In this document: piece by piece, positions 1 through 8,533 of the stretch
How the letters are laid out: every line of letters starts with the position of its first letter
Position numbering within the stretch: the stretch's first letter is position 1
Source of the DNA: Paludibacter jiangxiensis
GTDB taxonomy: Bacteria > Bacteroidota > Bacteroidia > Bacteroidales > Paludibacteraceae
Direction of reading: 5' to 3'
Assembly (NCBI RefSeq): GCF_001618385.1
Contig: NZ_BDCR01000004.1
Location: 310,001-374,000, forward strand
DNA: 64,000 bases
The notes under the pieces: generated by a model
The model's input: the letters and a program-made list of their open reading frames with translations, nothing else
Told to the model about the DNA's origin: nothing
The model's database searches: none
Made by a program: the position numbers and the translations under genes

Positions 1-45
1 TGTCGATGTTTGATTTTCTTTTGTCATACGCAACGATATATTATA

Positions 46-1290
46 CTATTCTTTTTCAATAATCAGAAAGTCAAGGTCTTTGCTTACAGTTCGGAAGCTG
101 ATGCCATATTCGTCATATAACCGCTTCTTTAAGTCGGCAAAAGACTCTGACGTTTTGGCGCTGAAAGTTAATTTATGAATGGTGTCTGAGCTTATGATAA
201 ATTGTTCAGGATATAAAACGTCTATCAAACGGCATGTGCGCCCTAAAGTAAACGCATGACAATCACCGCATGACAATTTTCTTTTGTTGTACCTGACAGG
301 ATCGCTTATATATGCTTCCTGAACATTGACATTCTTTTTGCGGTGGGTAATGGAAATTTTCAAAGCCCGTTGAATTTCCTGTAACAATAATTTTCGGGAA
401 AGATCAGTGTTTTGTTGTTTGCGTTTCATGTAAAAGTCGATGTCAATTGGCATCATAGAAGAGCTCTTGACATACTTTTCGGTTACTTCACTCAGAATGG
501 ATATTGCTTTGTCCGTTTTTACATTTCGGAATGAAATAGTATCCGGAGTAACCCGACAGGTATAGATATTTAGACTCTCTTTGATAGAATGTTTATACGG
601 TTGTATTGAAACCGAATAGGCATTGTTTGAAGTGGTGTATCCTTTAAATGGAACGATGCTACAAAATGCAATGGTGATAAAAATCAGATTGTTAAAAGCA
701 TGATAGAAAATACTCCATATCAACCCGTACTTTATACGGATATAACCCAAAATTATACCACAAATTAATTGTGACGAAGTGAGTAAAGGCATCCAGAACA
801 ATAGTTCTTTATAACCGGAATAATTTGTGATATGCATAAAGCCAAATAAAATAGCCATCAGGTAGAAGAACCAAATGAAATATTTCCGACGAAATGCAAT
901 AACACCCTTGTCCAGTTTGTCGTCAGCTACAACTCCCGAAACAGACAAAAGGTAAACAATAGCCCTGAAAATATAATTGTAACGATAAATCAGCGGGAGT
1001 CTGAAGATCAATTCTTCAAATGTGGGAGCAATGATAACCACGGTAATAAATACCCAAACGTAACCGGTTGAGATGAATAAATCATCCAGTTTATGATGCG
1101 TTGGTTCTAAAATATGTAATGTGTGTAGTATGTGATTAATAGCCAGAAGGATAATCACAATGACAACGTCAAATAAAAATAGTTGAAGCAAAACATTGAG
1201 CTTTCTGCCAATGGAAATGTCAACTTCTTCCTGATCATTTGGATGCCTGAGAAAACGAAAAAAAGCATTGTATATAAATTTTTGATTCAT
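46..1290 (-). CDS. CPBP (CAAX-like) intramembrane protease with long C-terminal domain
   Basis: The N-terminal half is multi-pass membrane and carries the CPBP/Abi motifs: EELIFR (E92, E93, R97), FGFMH (H153) and HAFNN (H197, N200 or N201). These are the glutamate/histidine catalytic residues of intramembrane glutamic endopeptidases related to Rce1, so proteolysis in the inner membrane is likely. The C-terminal half, about 200 residues, is soluble in appearance and contains a CGDC pair and a late segment (KKRLYDEYGISF region) resembling short domains found on Bacteroidota envelope proteins. That tail is unusual for the family and its role is unknown. The gene is divergent from the ketopantoate reductase gene. 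Substrate unknown; the family call is firm, the function of this member is not. Confidence 0.82.
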   Translation of the reverse strand: MNQKFIYNAFFRFLRHPNDQEEVDISIGRKLNVLLQLFLFDVVIVIILLAINHILHTLHILEPTHHKLDDLFISTGYVWVFITVVIIAPTFEELIFRLPLIYRYNYIFRAIVYLLSVSGVVADDKLDKGVIAFRRKYFIWFFYLMAILFGFMHITNYSGYKELLFWMPLLTSSQLICGIILGYIRIKYGLIWSIFYHAFNNLIFITIAFCSIVPFKGYTTSNNAYSVSIQPYKHSIKESLNIYTCRVTPDTISFRNVKTDKAISILSEVTEKYVKSSSMMPIDIDFYMKRKQQNTDLSRKLLLQEIQRALKISITHRKKNVNVQEAYISDPVRYNKRKLSCGDCHAFTLGRTCRLIDVLYPEQFIISSDTIHKLTFSAKTSESFADLKKRLYDEYGISFRTVSKDLDFLIIEKE

Positions 1291-1431
1291 GCCGAATATA
1301 CGTATTGGTATTTTTTACAAAGATTACGATAATGATTGTGATTGCCAAATCAGCATGACGCTATTTTCGGATACACACGAAAACGAGCAAAAATGGGAGA
1401 AAGTGCATAATTAACAATTTTAGCGACTCTT

Positions 1432-1463
1432 CTTGGGAAGCACTCCAAAATAAAGTACATTTG
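1432..1463 (+). promoter_or_regulatory. Bacteroidota-type promoter for the ketopantoate reductase gene
   Basis: TTG at 1433-1435, a 20-nt spacer, then TACATTTG at 1456-1463. This fits the TTTG-N19-21-TAnnTTTG consensus of the Bacteroidota housekeeping sigma factor. The predicted transcript would have a leader of roughly 25 nt before the ATG at 1493. Confidence 0.6.
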
Positions 1464-1492
1464 CAGAAGATACCTTATAAAGTCATACGGAT

Positions 1493-2413
1493 ATGAAAAT
1501 AGCAGTCATAGGTACAGGCGGAGTCGGAGGGTACTTCGGCGGGCGACTGGCAAAAGCCGGTAATGATGTGACATTCCTTGCCAGGGGAAAACATCTGGAA
1601 GCTATGATGAGTCATGGTCTTATTGTGCAGAGTATCAGGGAGAATTTCACCATTCAGCCCGTACAGGCCACCGACTCCATTACCGCCATCGGCAAGGTGG
1701 ATGTGGTGTTGCTTTGCGTTAAATCGTGGCTGGTAAAGGATATGGCAAAAGAGTTGCTTTCTTTGTTGAAAGAGGATACTGTGGTGCTTCCGCTTCAAAA
1801 CGGAGTGATGGCAGCCGAAGAATTGCAGTTGGTTATTCCAACGCATCATGTACTTGGAGGCCTGTGCCGTATTATCAGTAAGATAGAAGCTCCGGGTGTC
1901 ATCCGGCATTTCGGTGTCGATCCTACCGTTGTGTTCGCAGAACTGAACAACGGAAAGAGCGAACGGGTGGTGAAACTGCAAAAGGTATTTGAACAAGCAG
2001 GCTTCAATGCCCGTATTTCGCATGATATACAGGCCGATATCTGGAAAAAGTTTATCCAGATCTGCATCAGCGGGTTGTTGGGAGTAACGCGCGTACCGTA
2101 CGGAGGAATTCGCGAAGTGAAGGAAACCCGCGAAATGATGATTTCCCTCTTTCAGGAAGTGTATGATTTGTCTCAGAAACTGGGCATCAATATTGCTCCC
2201 GATTTTGTAGACAAGACCGTAGGTGTTATCGATAGCTTCGATTACAACGCTTCGGCATCGCTTGCCCGCGATATTTGGGAAGGGCGCCCTTCGGAACTTG
2301 AATATCAAAACGGAACGGTAGTACGCCTGGCCGAAAAATACGGACTGGAAGTTCCAGTTAATAAATTTATCTATTCTGCTCTTTTACCTCAGGAACGCAA
2401 AGCAAGACAATAA
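1493..2413 (+). CDS. panE: 2-dehydropantoate 2-reductase (ketopantoate reductase family)
   Basis: A 306-residue protein with the N-terminal NADPH-binding Rossmann motif GTGGVGG at residues 7-13, and the C-terminal 6PGDH-like helical domain that includes a conserved SLARDIWEGRPSELEYQNG region typical of PanE. The family reduces 2-dehydropantoate to pantoate with NADPH in pantothenate and CoA synthesis, in the cytoplasm. Length matches the family. Several genomes carry PanE paralogues that act on other 2-oxo acids, so the substrate is not certain from sequence alone. It begins 25-30 nt downstream of a good promoter and is followed 39 nt later by a cupin gene on the same strand. Confidence 0.85.
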   Translation: MKIAVIGTGGVGGYFGGRLAKAGNDVTFLARGKHLEAMMSHGLIVQSIRENFTIQPVQATDSITAIGKVDVVLLCVKSWLVKDMAKELLSLLKEDTVVLPLQNGVMAAEELQLVIPTHHVLGGLCRIISKIEAPGVIRHFGVDPTVVFAELNNGKSERVVKLQKVFEQAGFNARISHDIQADIWKKFIQICISGLLGVTRVPYGGIREVKETREMMISLFQEVYDLSQKLGINIAPDFVDKTVGVIDSFDYNASASLARDIWEGRPSELEYQNGTVVRLAEKYGLEVPVNKFIYSALLPQERKARQ

Positions 2414-2452
2414 TAAACCTGTGTTTGAAATTCCTGTATTAAAATATAGCTT

Positions 2453-2908
2453 ATGAAGTCAATTGAAAAAATAGCTGAAAATAAGAATTATGCAGCCATT
2501 AATCTGGGTAATCTGGAAGAGATACTGCAATATTCCCTTATTCATCCGGTAAGTAAACGGGAGATTGAGGGCAAAGTTTTTGTGAAAGATGCTACCGGAG
2601 CCACCGGAACGGAAATTTCGTTCAATATGTTGCCTCCGCGCACCGAAGTGCCTTACTTTCATATCCACAATAAAAACGAGGAGACCTATATCTTTCTGAA
2701 GGGAGCGGGTTTTTATCAGGTGGACGACGACTGTTTCCCCATCAAAGAGGGAAGTGTGGTGCGTGTAGCTCCCAAAGGTAACCGTGGCATGTGCAATACT
2801 TCCGACGAACCAATGATTTATATTGCCATTCAATCGAAAGAAAACTCGTTGGAAGAACATACCACTGCCGATGGCACACGAATACCTACCGAACCGAAGT
2901 GGAGATAG
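2453..2908 (+). CDS. cupin-domain protein
   Basis: A 151-residue single-domain cupin. Motif 1 is visible as PYFHIHNKNEETYIFLKG, with two His and a Glu that normally bind a metal, followed by a GAGFYQVDDD strand. In motif 2 the usual final metal-binding His is absent: the region reads APKGNRGMCN. The metal site may therefore be three-residue or non-catalytic. It lies 39 nt after the ketopantoate reductase gene and probably shares its transcript. Cupins of this kind range from isomerases to small-molecule sensors, and nothing here fixes the function. Confidence 0.75.
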   Translation: MKSIEKIAENKNYAAINLGNLEEILQYSLIHPVSKREIEGKVFVKDATGATGTEISFNMLPPRTEVPYFHIHNKNEETYIFLKGAGFYQVDDDCFPIKEGSVVRVAPKGNRGMCNTSDEPMIYIAIQSKENSLEEHTTADGTRIPTEPKWR

Positions 2909-2982
2909 AGTGCTGTACGCAGTCTTCAGTACTCAGCACAAAATATGCAGGGAAATGCGAATAAGTATCTGATTTACCTGAT

Positions 2983-3065
2983 GGCTTGAAAAGCCTTATT
3001 TTCATAACCGCAGGTCTTTGACCTGTGAGTGAAGGAACCAATCATCAATATGACCTGAAAGGTCT
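2983..3065. repeat. cluster of short palindromic hairpins
   Basis: Three small hairpins with short loops lie in the gap between the cupin and GNAT genes: GGCTTGAAAAGCC (2983-2995), CAGGTCTTTGACCTG (3011-3025) and GACCTGAAAGGTC (3052-3064). The second and third are related, with the same AGGTC/GACCT stem. They belong to the same architectural class as the larger palindromic units near 4.7, 8.4, 33.9 and 50.3 kb. Confidence 0.6.
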
Positions 3066-3136
3066 GACAGGGCTTTTGATCAATACCATCAGGATATTAT
3101 GACAGACAATTAAGAGTTGCGATAATTATTTTACAA

Positions 3137-3628
3137 ATGACTCAATTACAACGTATTTTGCCGGATGCCGATTTGTCGGGTGCAGTAGCCGTTTTGAGAA
3201 GTGCGCATGGCACAGTAGCGCAACAGTTTGGTTTTACGCAGGAGACCAATCCGACCAACAGCGCCTTTATCGATGCGGAAACCCTGCGCGGACAATTAGA
3301 AAAAGGCATAGAGCTTTACCTGATGATCGAAGAAGGAAATGCTGTGGGGTGCATTGCGATAGAGGAGTCGCAGACGGAAGTCGAAACATTTTATATTGAG
3401 AAGGTATCGGTTGTACCCGACTTCCGCAATCGTGGTTTGGGAATGGAGTTGATGAACTTTGCCGCTTCATTGATAAAAGAACGGGGCGGTAAGCACATCG
3501 GTATTGCACTAATCAACGAGTATGAAAAGCTAAAAGCCTGGTACCAGCGGCAGGGCTTTCGCGAAATCCTTGTAAAAGAATACCCACATCTGCCTTTCAA
3601 TGTTTGTTTTATGAGTAAGGAGATATGA
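3137..3628 (+). CDS. GNAT-family N-acetyltransferase
   Basis: A 163-residue protein with the GNAT fold signature: a central beta4 strand ending in VSVVPDFRNRGLGMELM, where the RNRGLG segment is the acetyl-CoA pyrophosphate loop (motif A), and a C-terminal WYQRQGFRE motif typical of motif B. It would transfer an acetyl group from acetyl-CoA to an amine on an unknown substrate. It stands alone between repeat-bearing intergenic gaps, so context does not identify the substrate. Confidence 0.8.
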   Translation: MTQLQRILPDADLSGAVAVLRSAHGTVAQQFGFTQETNPTNSAFIDAETLRGQLEKGIELYLMIEEGNAVGCIAIEESQTEVETFYIEKVSVVPDFRNRGLGMELMNFAASLIKERGGKHIGIALINEYEKLKAWYQRQGFREILVKEYPHLPFNVCFMSKEI

Positions 3629-3642
3629 AGCTGTAGATTAAT

Positions 3643-3685
3643 CAGCCTAGCTTTTACCCCTAAATCCCCTAGAGGGGACTTTGAG
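3643..3685. repeat. short palindrome-bearing intergenic repeat
   Basis: The stretch centred on CCCCTAGAGGGG (3666-3677) has the form of an interspersed C-rich/G-rich palindrome seen between genes in many Bacteroidota. It lies just upstream of the PhzF-like gene. Only the palindrome is directly visible; recurrence elsewhere in the genome is inferred. Confidence 0.4.
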
Positions 3686-3715
3686 GTCGTAAATATTAAA
3701 TTGAGAAATAATTTG

Positions 3716-4522
3716 ATGCAATTTCAATCAATCTTTCAGGTCGATGCTTTTACGGCAGAACCGTTTAAAGGAAATCCGGCAGGAGTGATGGTGGTAACAG
3801 AAAATATTACCACCGAACAGATGCAACAGCTTGCCATGGAGATGAATCTCTCCGAGACGGCTTTTGTTTTCCCGCAACGCGACAATCTATTTGAAATCCG
3901 TTATTTTACGCCAGCCAAAGAGGTCGATCTTTGCGGACATGCAACCCTTGCCAGTGCTCATATTCTGTACGAAACGGGTAGGGTAGCATCTGATGATCAG
4001 ATACACTTCAAAGCCAAAGGTGCCGATCTTACTATTTCAAAATCGGATAGCTGGCTGGAGATGAATTTCCCCCGTTATCCTTTGACTAAAAGAGCTCAAC
4101 ATCCCGATTTTGAAGCTTTGGTTGGTTTTGAACCGGTGGAGTTATACGACAGCAGTTATAACTGGGTAGTTGCTGTGGCAAATAGAGAAGATGAGGTGCA
4201 GAATGCTTTGCCTGTTTTCAGCGCATTGACCGAAGCAGGCTTGGGGCACCTGATGATTACTGCTCCTGCGTCAACTCCGGAATATGATTTTGTATTGCGA
4301 TGCTTTGCGCCCTGGGCGGGTATCGACGAAGATCCGGTGACAGGGTCGGCACATTGTGCTCTGACTCCGCTTTGGGCGGAACAACTTGGCAAGAAGCAAC
4401 TCACATCTTTGCAGGTTTCTAAGCGCACCGGAATCCTTAAAACGGAACTGGCAGGAGACCACGTGATCATCAAAGGTCAGGCAGTAACGGTGTTCAAAAT
4501 AGAATTAACAATTAATAATTAA
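3716..4522 (+). CDS. PhzF-family isomerase/epimerase
   Basis: A 268-residue protein when started at the ATG at 3716. An in-frame TTG at 3701 would add five residues without support. It has both halves of the PhzF fold: FKGNPAGV near the N terminus, the catalytic-type Glu in LSETAFV (E47), CGHATLASAH, and DPVTGSAHCAL in the C-terminal half. The family is related to diaminopimelate epimerase and PhzF, and catalyses cofactor-free proton shifts on small molecules. Most bacterial members are not involved in phenazine synthesis, and there are no other phenazine genes here. Substrate unknown. Confidence 0.85.
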   Translation: MQFQSIFQVDAFTAEPFKGNPAGVMVVTENITTEQMQQLAMEMNLSETAFVFPQRDNLFEIRYFTPAKEVDLCGHATLASAHILYETGRVASDDQIHFKAKGADLTISKSDSWLEMNFPRYPLTKRAQHPDFEALVGFEPVELYDSSYNWVVAVANREDEVQNALPVFSALTEAGLGHLMITAPASTPEYDFVLRCFAPWAGIDEDPVTGSAHCALTPLWAEQLGKKQLTSLQVSKRTGILKTELAGDHVIIKGQAVTVFKIELTINN

Positions 4523-4683
4523 TAATGACGGAGGTAGGTCTGAGTTTATCTCTGATCTTTTATGAATAAACAGTAGATTATAAATTAGATAAATTATTAT
4601 TTCGTGGCTAAATCATTCTTTGGAACACACAGGAAGGAGCAAGTGTGCTAAGAAGTTTATAATTCAGAATAGTTTGATTTTAA

Positions 4684-4827
4684 TAACTCCGTCCTTCAGG
4701 GCGGAGTAACTAATGATTCAATGTTAATGGGCTTTAGCCCTGAATGATGTTTTCAGATATCTCATTTTCAAGGCTAAAGCCAATAGTACATTCTGTATTT
4801 TGTGCCTCCGCCCTGAAGGACGGAGTT
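4684..4827. repeat. nested palindromic unit with perfect 22-bp outer arms
   Basis: The outer arms at 4684-4705 and 4806-4827 are perfect inverted copies over 22 bp. Each arm can itself fold into a small hairpin (CCGTCC-TTCA-GGGCGG, one G-T wobble). Inside lie a second inverted pair, GGCTTTAGCC near 4731 and GGCTAAAGCC near 4773, again each a mini-hairpin. The unit fills most of the 345-nt gap between the PhzF-like gene and the small membrane protein. It holds no open reading frame, transposase or target-site duplication that I can see. Confidence 0.8.
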
Positions 4828-4867
4828 ATGTATATGTGTGGAATATGACCCTTTTCAGTTAATCCTA

Positions 4868-5179
4868 ATGAAAAGATTGAAATTTTCTTTGATTTCTTTA
4901 TGCGTGAGTATATTCTCTATATGCTTAACGGCAAAAATAAATCATGATATAGCCATTTATTACATTAATACTGATGGAAAAGGGAGAGCCTTATCTGGAA
5001 TTTTCGAGCATTTGTTTGATTATAAATATTTTTACCTTCTCTTGGGTGTGTTTTCTATCGTGCTGATTTGCTTGGGTCATAAGCACAAAGAAAGCAAGGG
5101 AATTTTATTGTTGGCTCTTACTTTAGCTCTACTTAGCATTGGCATTATATTTGTCAGCTTTTGGAAATGTATGATATAG
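4868..5179 (+). CDS. small hypothetical membrane protein
   Basis: A protein of 103 residues from the ATG at 4868; an upstream in-frame GTG at 4838 overlaps the repeat and is less likely. It has an N-terminal hydrophobic segment (about residues 5-22), a central polar loop, and two more hydrophobic segments at about 49-62 and 70-98. This is a three-helix membrane protein with no motif I recognise. It is followed 24 nt later by the patatin gene. No function can be assigned. Confidence 0.55.
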   Translation: MKRLKFSLISLCVSIFSICLTAKINHDIAIYYINTDGKGRALSGIFEHLFDYKYFYLLLGVFSIVLICLGHKHKESKGILLLALTLALLSIGIIFVSFWKCMI

Positions 5180-5203
5180 ATTATAAAAGATAAAACACAA
5201 TAA

Positions 5204-6061
5204 ATGATTGATAATTCTATCGGTCTGGTGCTCGAAGGCGGTGGCTTCAGAGGAATGTACACCGCAGGAGTGCTGGACGCTTTTCTTCAGCAGGAACTTT
5301 ATTTTAAGTATGTCATCGGAGTTTCGGCCGGAGCCGATTATGGCGTTTCGTATGTTTCACGACAATTCGGGCGTAATTTGGCCGTGAATGAATATGTCTC
5401 CGATCCCAACTATTGCAGCTGGTTTCATTTGTTTTCAAAAGGGGAATATTTCAACGATGATTTTATATACAGCTATTTGCCGGATCATCTGGTTCCGTTT
5501 GACTTTGAGTCTTTCACTGCAAGTGGCGTGACGATGAAGGTTGGCCTGACCGATTGCAATACCGGCAAAGCGGATTTCAAAACGCTGGATGCTACGGATA
5601 AGGTGCGTTTCGCTACGTTACTTTCTGCCACTTCTTCGCTTCCTGTCATTGCCAGACCCAAGAAGATAGACAATGAATTCTACATGGACGGCGGCATTTC
5701 CGATTCGATTCCGGTGCAGCAGGCTTTTAATGACGGACATAAACGTCTGGTAGTCATCCTTACGCGCGATGCTGCTTATCGTAAAGATCAGGTGAAATTT
5801 CTTCCTTTCTGGAAACGTCACTATCGTCAGTATCCGCGTTTGGTCGAAGCCATTATTAACCGCGCAGCTCAATATAACCAAACTCTGGACATGATTGCAA
5901 AGCTGGAGAAAGAAGGTAGTATATACGTAATCCGGCCTAATGAAACGCTTCCTGTTTCGCGGATGGAAAATAAGCCGAAACGTCTTGAAAAAGTGTACTA
6001 CATGGGATTGGAGCAGATGAATAATGAAATAGGTCGACTGAAAGAGTGGATTGGAATTTAA
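5204..6061 (+). CDS. patatin-like phospholipase
   Basis: A 285-residue protein with the patatin signature: oxyanion loop EGGGFRGMYT (about residues 11-20), nucleophile elbow GVSAG with Ser41, and catalytic-dyad Asp in DGGISDSIP at D162. This predicts a Ser/Asp lipid acyl hydrolase, probably acting on phospholipids at the cytoplasmic membrane. No signal peptide is visible. It resembles the YjjU/RssA-type bacterial patatins in size. The M13 peptidase gene follows 53 nt later. Confidence 0.88.
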   Translation: MIDNSIGLVLEGGGFRGMYTAGVLDAFLQQELYFKYVIGVSAGADYGVSYVSRQFGRNLAVNEYVSDPNYCSWFHLFSKGEYFNDDFIYSYLPDHLVPFDFESFTASGVTMKVGLTDCNTGKADFKTLDATDKVRFATLLSATSSLPVIARPKKIDNEFYMDGGISDSIPVQQAFNDGHKRLVVILTRDAAYRKDQVKFLPFWKRHYRQYPRLVEAIINRAAQYNQTLDMIAKLEKEGSIYVIRPNETLPVSRMENKPKRLEKVYYMGLEQMNNEIGRLKEWIGI

Positions 6062-6114
6062 TCTGAGAAAAATATAATTTATTCGCCACTTTTTGCGTGG
6101 CATAACTACAGAAA

Positions 6115-8154
6115 ATGAGAATGCATAAAAATCTGAAACAAGCAGCGATATTGCCCCTCTTTTTGCTGGGCATATCATCTTTGAGTAATGCGCAATCTAT
6201 CGATCCGATGGTGTCGCATATCGATTCGACCGAAACGCCGGGTCATGATTTTTTCTTGTATGCCAATGGAAAATGGTTCAAACAGAATCCGATTCCGGCT
6301 AGTGAAACATCGAATGGTATTTTCCAGATAATTCAGGATACCATCAACGCCCAGATACACGATGTATGCGTGTCGTCGGCAAAGCTGAAGAATAGTGTGA
6401 AAGGAAGTGCCCGCCAGAAAATCGGAGACCTGTTTTTAACCGGAATGGACTCCGTATCGTTGAATCGCATGGGAATTACTCCGCTTAAAGCCGATTTGGC
6501 ACGGATTAATCAGATTGCCAATATCAACCAGTTGATGACTACCGCGGCTTATCTGAGAACGATCGGTGCCGGTTCAATGTACGGTCTTGGCGTTGGACAG
6601 GACGATAAAATAAGCAGTAAACATGCCGTGTTTATCAACCAGGGCGGATTGAGCCTTCCCGACCGTGAATACTATTTTGCCACCGATGCCCGTGCGGCCA
6701 AAGTGCGTGAAGCGTTTCTGACTTATGCCAGTAAAATGTTCGGTTTGATGGGTTACAGCGAAGCACAGGCAAAATCGGCAGCTGACGAGGTGATGAAACT
6801 GGAAACGGCGCTGGCCAAGGTTTCGCGTAAACGCGAGGATCTCCGCGACCCGTTGTTGAATTACAATAAAATGACGTTTGCCAAAGTAGCATCTGAAAAT
6901 CCTTCGCTGGAGTTGCAACAATCATTGGCGATTGTAGGTTTACCCAAAGTAGATACGGTTATTGTCGGCCAACCCGAATTTGTAACTGCACTCAACGGTT
7001 ATATAAAAACCATGCCTTTATCAGCCTGGAAATCGTATCTGAAATTGCGCCTGATGAGTGCTTATTCCGATTATTTGGACGATAAAACATTCAAAATAGC
7101 CTTTGAATACAGTTCGGCCTTGAGAGGAGCAACCGAGCCCCGTCCCCGCTGGAAACGCGTAACCGATGAGGTGGACGGATCGTTGGGTGATTTGGTTGGT
7201 CAGGTCTATGTGAAAGATTACCTGCCGAAAGGAACCAAAGAGAAGCTGATGGAGATCGGAACCGAAATCAAGAAGGTGTATGCCGAACGCATCAAAAACC
7301 TCGACTGGATGTCGTCTGAAACAAAGATCAAAGCGCTTCACAAACTGGATGTGATGATAATGAAAGTGGGCTATCCCGACAAGTGGAAAGATATGAGCAA
7401 AATGCAAATTGACAAAAGTTCGTATGCGTCTAATATGAAACGTGTGGCTCAATGGCATTATAACTATATGATTTCCAAATACGGCAAACCGGTCGATCGT
7501 ACCGAATGGGATATGCAGCCTCAAACCTACAATGCGTACTACAATCCGTCGAATAACGAAATTGTGGTGCCGGGTTGTAATATTATCGTTCCGGGTTATG
7601 AGCGCAAAATGGCCGATGATGCCATTCTTTACTCCATTATCGGAGGCTCTACTTTTGGCCACGAAATGACACACGGATTCGACGATCAGGGTGCAAAATA
7701 CGATGCCAACGGTAATCTTGCCAACTGGTGGACTCCCGAAGATAGCACCAAATTCTTTACCAAAACAAAGATGATTGTGGCTCAGTTCAATAAATATATT
7801 GCAGTGGACAGCCTGCATGTGAACGGTGAAATGACGCAGGGCGAAAACATTGCAGACTTAGGTGGTGTGGCCATGGGTTACGAGGCTTTTAAGAAGACGG
7901 CGCAATATAAAAACAATCAGGTAGTAGGTGGCCTGAATCCCGACAAACGCTTTTTCCTCGGTTACGGAATGGCCTGGATGGTCAATATTCGTCCCGAAGC
8001 ACTTGCCAATCAAATTCGCAGCGACGTACACTCTCCGGCGAAATTCCGTATCAATGGTCCGTTGTCCGACATCGATGCTTTCTATAAAACATTCGATATC
8101 AAACCGGGAGATGCTATGTGGATACCCGAGAATCAGCGGGTAAAAATCTGGTAG
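6115..8154 (+). CDS. pepO: M13-family zinc metallopeptidase (neprilysin/PepO-like)
   Basis: A 679-residue protein. The zinc site HEMTH is at residues 516-520 and the third ligand motif ENIAD at 577-581, both diagnostic of M13 (neprilysin, PepO). The N terminus has a signal peptide ending around SNAQS, so the enzyme is exported to the periplasm or surface. The long helical N-terminal domain and the C-terminal catalytic domain are both full length. M13 enzymes cleave oligopeptides on the amino side of hydrophobic residues, which fits the peptide-use genes further along. A second ATG at 6121 is an equally possible start. Confidence 0.92.
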   Translation: MRMHKNLKQAAILPLFLLGISSLSNAQSIDPMVSHIDSTETPGHDFFLYANGKWFKQNPIPASETSNGIFQIIQDTINAQIHDVCVSSAKLKNSVKGSARQKIGDLFLTGMDSVSLNRMGITPLKADLARINQIANINQLMTTAAYLRTIGAGSMYGLGVGQDDKISSKHAVFINQGGLSLPDREYYFATDARAAKVREAFLTYASKMFGLMGYSEAQAKSAADEVMKLETALAKVSRKREDLRDPLLNYNKMTFAKVASENPSLELQQSLAIVGLPKVDTVIVGQPEFVTALNGYIKTMPLSAWKSYLKLRLMSAYSDYLDDKTFKIAFEYSSALRGATEPRPRWKRVTDEVDGSLGDLVGQVYVKDYLPKGTKEKLMEIGTEIKKVYAERIKNLDWMSSETKIKALHKLDVMIMKVGYPDKWKDMSKMQIDKSSYASNMKRVAQWHYNYMISKYGKPVDRTEWDMQPQTYNAYYNPSNNEIVVPGCNIIVPGYERKMADDAILYSIIGGSTFGHEMTHGFDDQGAKYDANGNLANWWTPEDSTKFFTKTKMIVAQFNKYIAVDSLHVNGEMTQGENIADLGGVAMGYEAFKKTAQYKNNQVVGGLNPDKRFFLGYGMAWMVNIRPEALANQIRSDVHSPAKFRINGPLSDIDAFYKTFDIKPGDAMWIPENQRVKIW

Positions 8155-8184
8155 TGCCATAAAACTACTTTGAAATTTTATACC

Positions 8185-8234
8185 AAACCATTCAAATATT
8201 AAGATTCCTATGCATCTTAATATCTGAATGGTTT
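8185..8234. terminator. long hairpin after the M13 peptidase gene
   Basis: Arms 8185-8205 and 8214-8234 pair over 21 positions with a single mismatch, closing on an 8-nt loop. The 3' arm ends in GGTTT followed by GTTGTTTG. Position 30 nt after the stop codon suggests a transcription terminator. Its AAACCATT end resembles the hairpins at 8534-8586 and 34057-34104. Confidence 0.6.
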
Positions 8235-8350
8235 GTTGTTTGTTAGGGTTAAAACAAGCATTATGCTCTTGTTTTGCCTCCGCCTTAAAATACGGAGTTA
8301 GAAAGTGTGTTTTATCTACACTGTTATAGGATTTTACATGTATTCTAAAG

Positions 8351-8526
8351 CATAGGGGCGTTAGCCCTATTGTCTTGGTAGATAATTCAGAGACACAAAA
8401 AATGAGGGGCGTAGCTCTGACGTCTGCTTATTGTATAAGATCCTTATAAGAAAGACATCAGAGCTACGCTCCTCCGAATATCCACCTGTTATTTACTACC
8501 AAGAATACAGGGCTAACGCCCCTGTG
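8351..8526. repeat. nested palindromic unit with GGGCGTTAGCCC cores
   Basis: The outer arms 8351-8381 and 8496-8526 are inverted copies with only a few mismatches. Each holds a mini-hairpin of the GGGC-GTTA-GCCC type. The inner arms near 8403-8424 and 8453-8475 are also inverted and hold GAGCTACGCTC-type hairpins. The centre, around 8436-8448, is again palindromic (ATAAG/CTTAT). The whole is one long imperfect palindrome with no coding capacity, between the M13 and copA genes. Confidence 0.8.
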
Positions 8527-8533
8527 TTTTTGT

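Noticed and set aside
3716-4522. Phenazine biosynthesis gene
   Set aside because: PhzF-like fold only; no other phenazine genes nearby and most PhzF homologues have other roles.
7021-7818. 265-residue minus-strand frame inside the M13 peptidase gene
   Set aside because: The long antisense frame results from codon bias of a real gene; His/Phe/Ile-rich composition is typical of a shadow.
4684-8526. Nested palindromes as insertion sequences or CRISPR
   Set aside because: No transposase gene, no target-site duplications and no regular repeat-spacer pattern; they are short structured repeats.
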